Shown: positions 63,952-64,000 of the stretch, piece after piece
How the letters are laid out: each line of letters starts with the position of its first letter
How positions within the stretch are numbered: the stretch's first letter is position 1
Assembly: GCF_003054055.1 (NCBI RefSeq)
Contig: NZ_QBKI01000002.1
Coordinates: forward strand, 186,001 to 250,000
DNA from: Pontibacter mucosus
GTDB taxonomy: Bacteria > Bacteroidota > Bacteroidia > Cytophagales > Hymenobacteraceae
DNA length: 64,000 bases
Direction: 5' to 3'
Made by a program: the position numbers and the translations under genes
The notes under the pieces: generated by a model
Told to the model about the DNA's origin: nothing
What the model saw: only the letters and a program-made list of their open reading frames with translations
Database searches by the model: none

Positions 63952-64000
63952 ACGTATCGGGATATTTGGTTTTGGATGTGTAGGCCAGGGGCTGCATGAT
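63932..64000 (+). CDS. homoserine dehydrogenase, N-terminal fragment at window edge
   Basis: Only 23 codons (MKSKSGKRIGIFGFGCVGQG and LHD) are visible before the window ends. GIFGFGCVGQG is the Rossmann GxGxxG of homoserine dehydrogenase, as seen beside metX in Bacteroidota. It overlaps the metX end by 20 bases. Supplies homoserine to the pathway; the rest is outside the window. Confidence 0.75.
   Translation, partial: MKSKSGKRIGIFGFGCVGQGLHD

Overview
The window looks like chromosomal DNA of a Bacteroidota member, most likely a Cytophagales/Hymenobacteraceae organism such as Pontibacter. That placement is inference. It rests on the protein families (WbqC, DUF4249 beside a TonB receptor, a Bacteroidota curli operon, 67K-type SppA) and on several start regions carrying the Bacteroidota -7 box TAnnTTTG, in the lpdA case with TTTG 19 bases upstream. 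There are about 55 protein genes, no rRNA or tRNA that I can see, no transposase, no CRISPR array and no phage.

Layout. 1-12.4 kb: the 5' part of clpC, then WbqC, a lipid A-type acyltransferase, a Sua5/YrdC protein, two GNATs, an outer-membrane barrel, a small hydrolase, a pseudouridine synthase, a VWA membrane protein and fabG. 12.7-31.8 kb: housekeeping genes (M23 peptidase, TPR protein, lpdA, desaturase, GNAT, NmrA-like, YpdA-like, RhlE helicase, EamA, AI-2E, rarA, sppA, purine nucleoside phosphorylase, CPBP protease). 32-41.8 kb: DUF4249/TonB receptor pair, TolC, M61 peptidase, ABC ATPase with HlyD adaptor, thioredoxin. 42-54 kb: a four-gene block (small conserved protein, membrane protein, histidine kinase, DNA-binding-domain-less receiver) leading into a complete curli secretion set (CsgE, CsgF, an enlarged CsgG), three large curlin-repeat proteins, a CsgB-like protein and a lipoprotein beta-propeller. 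54-60 kb: HNH protein, nicotinate phosphoribosyltransferase, an uncharacterised protein, xseA/xseB. 61-64 kb: the methionine branch (O-acetylhomoserine sulfhydrylase, metX, start of homoserine dehydrogenase) behind a SAM-I riboswitch and a small ORF ending in a Met/Cys-rich tail.

Three signals stand out. (1) Between the SAM riboswitch and the sulfhydrylase gene is a 48-codon ORF ending MHMPMCTMCCCCC-stop, which looks like a leader peptide sensing Cys/Met supply in tandem with the SAM aptamer. (2) A short word, AAGTATA/TATACTT, is strongly over-represented in both strands, inside genes and in intergenic clusters. (3) Six long intergenic gaps carry the same composite cassette in the same internal order: CCCCTCC and CCCCT-AAGGGG hairpins, often a TGTCATCTCGA palindrome pair, a ~240-bp unit with covarying hairpins, an AAGTATA cluster, then REP-like palindromes. 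The curli subunits are also unusual, with Asp-rich DxDxDG-like repeats.

All calls come from reading the sequence and supplied translations; no database searches were run. Motif counts are manual and approximate.
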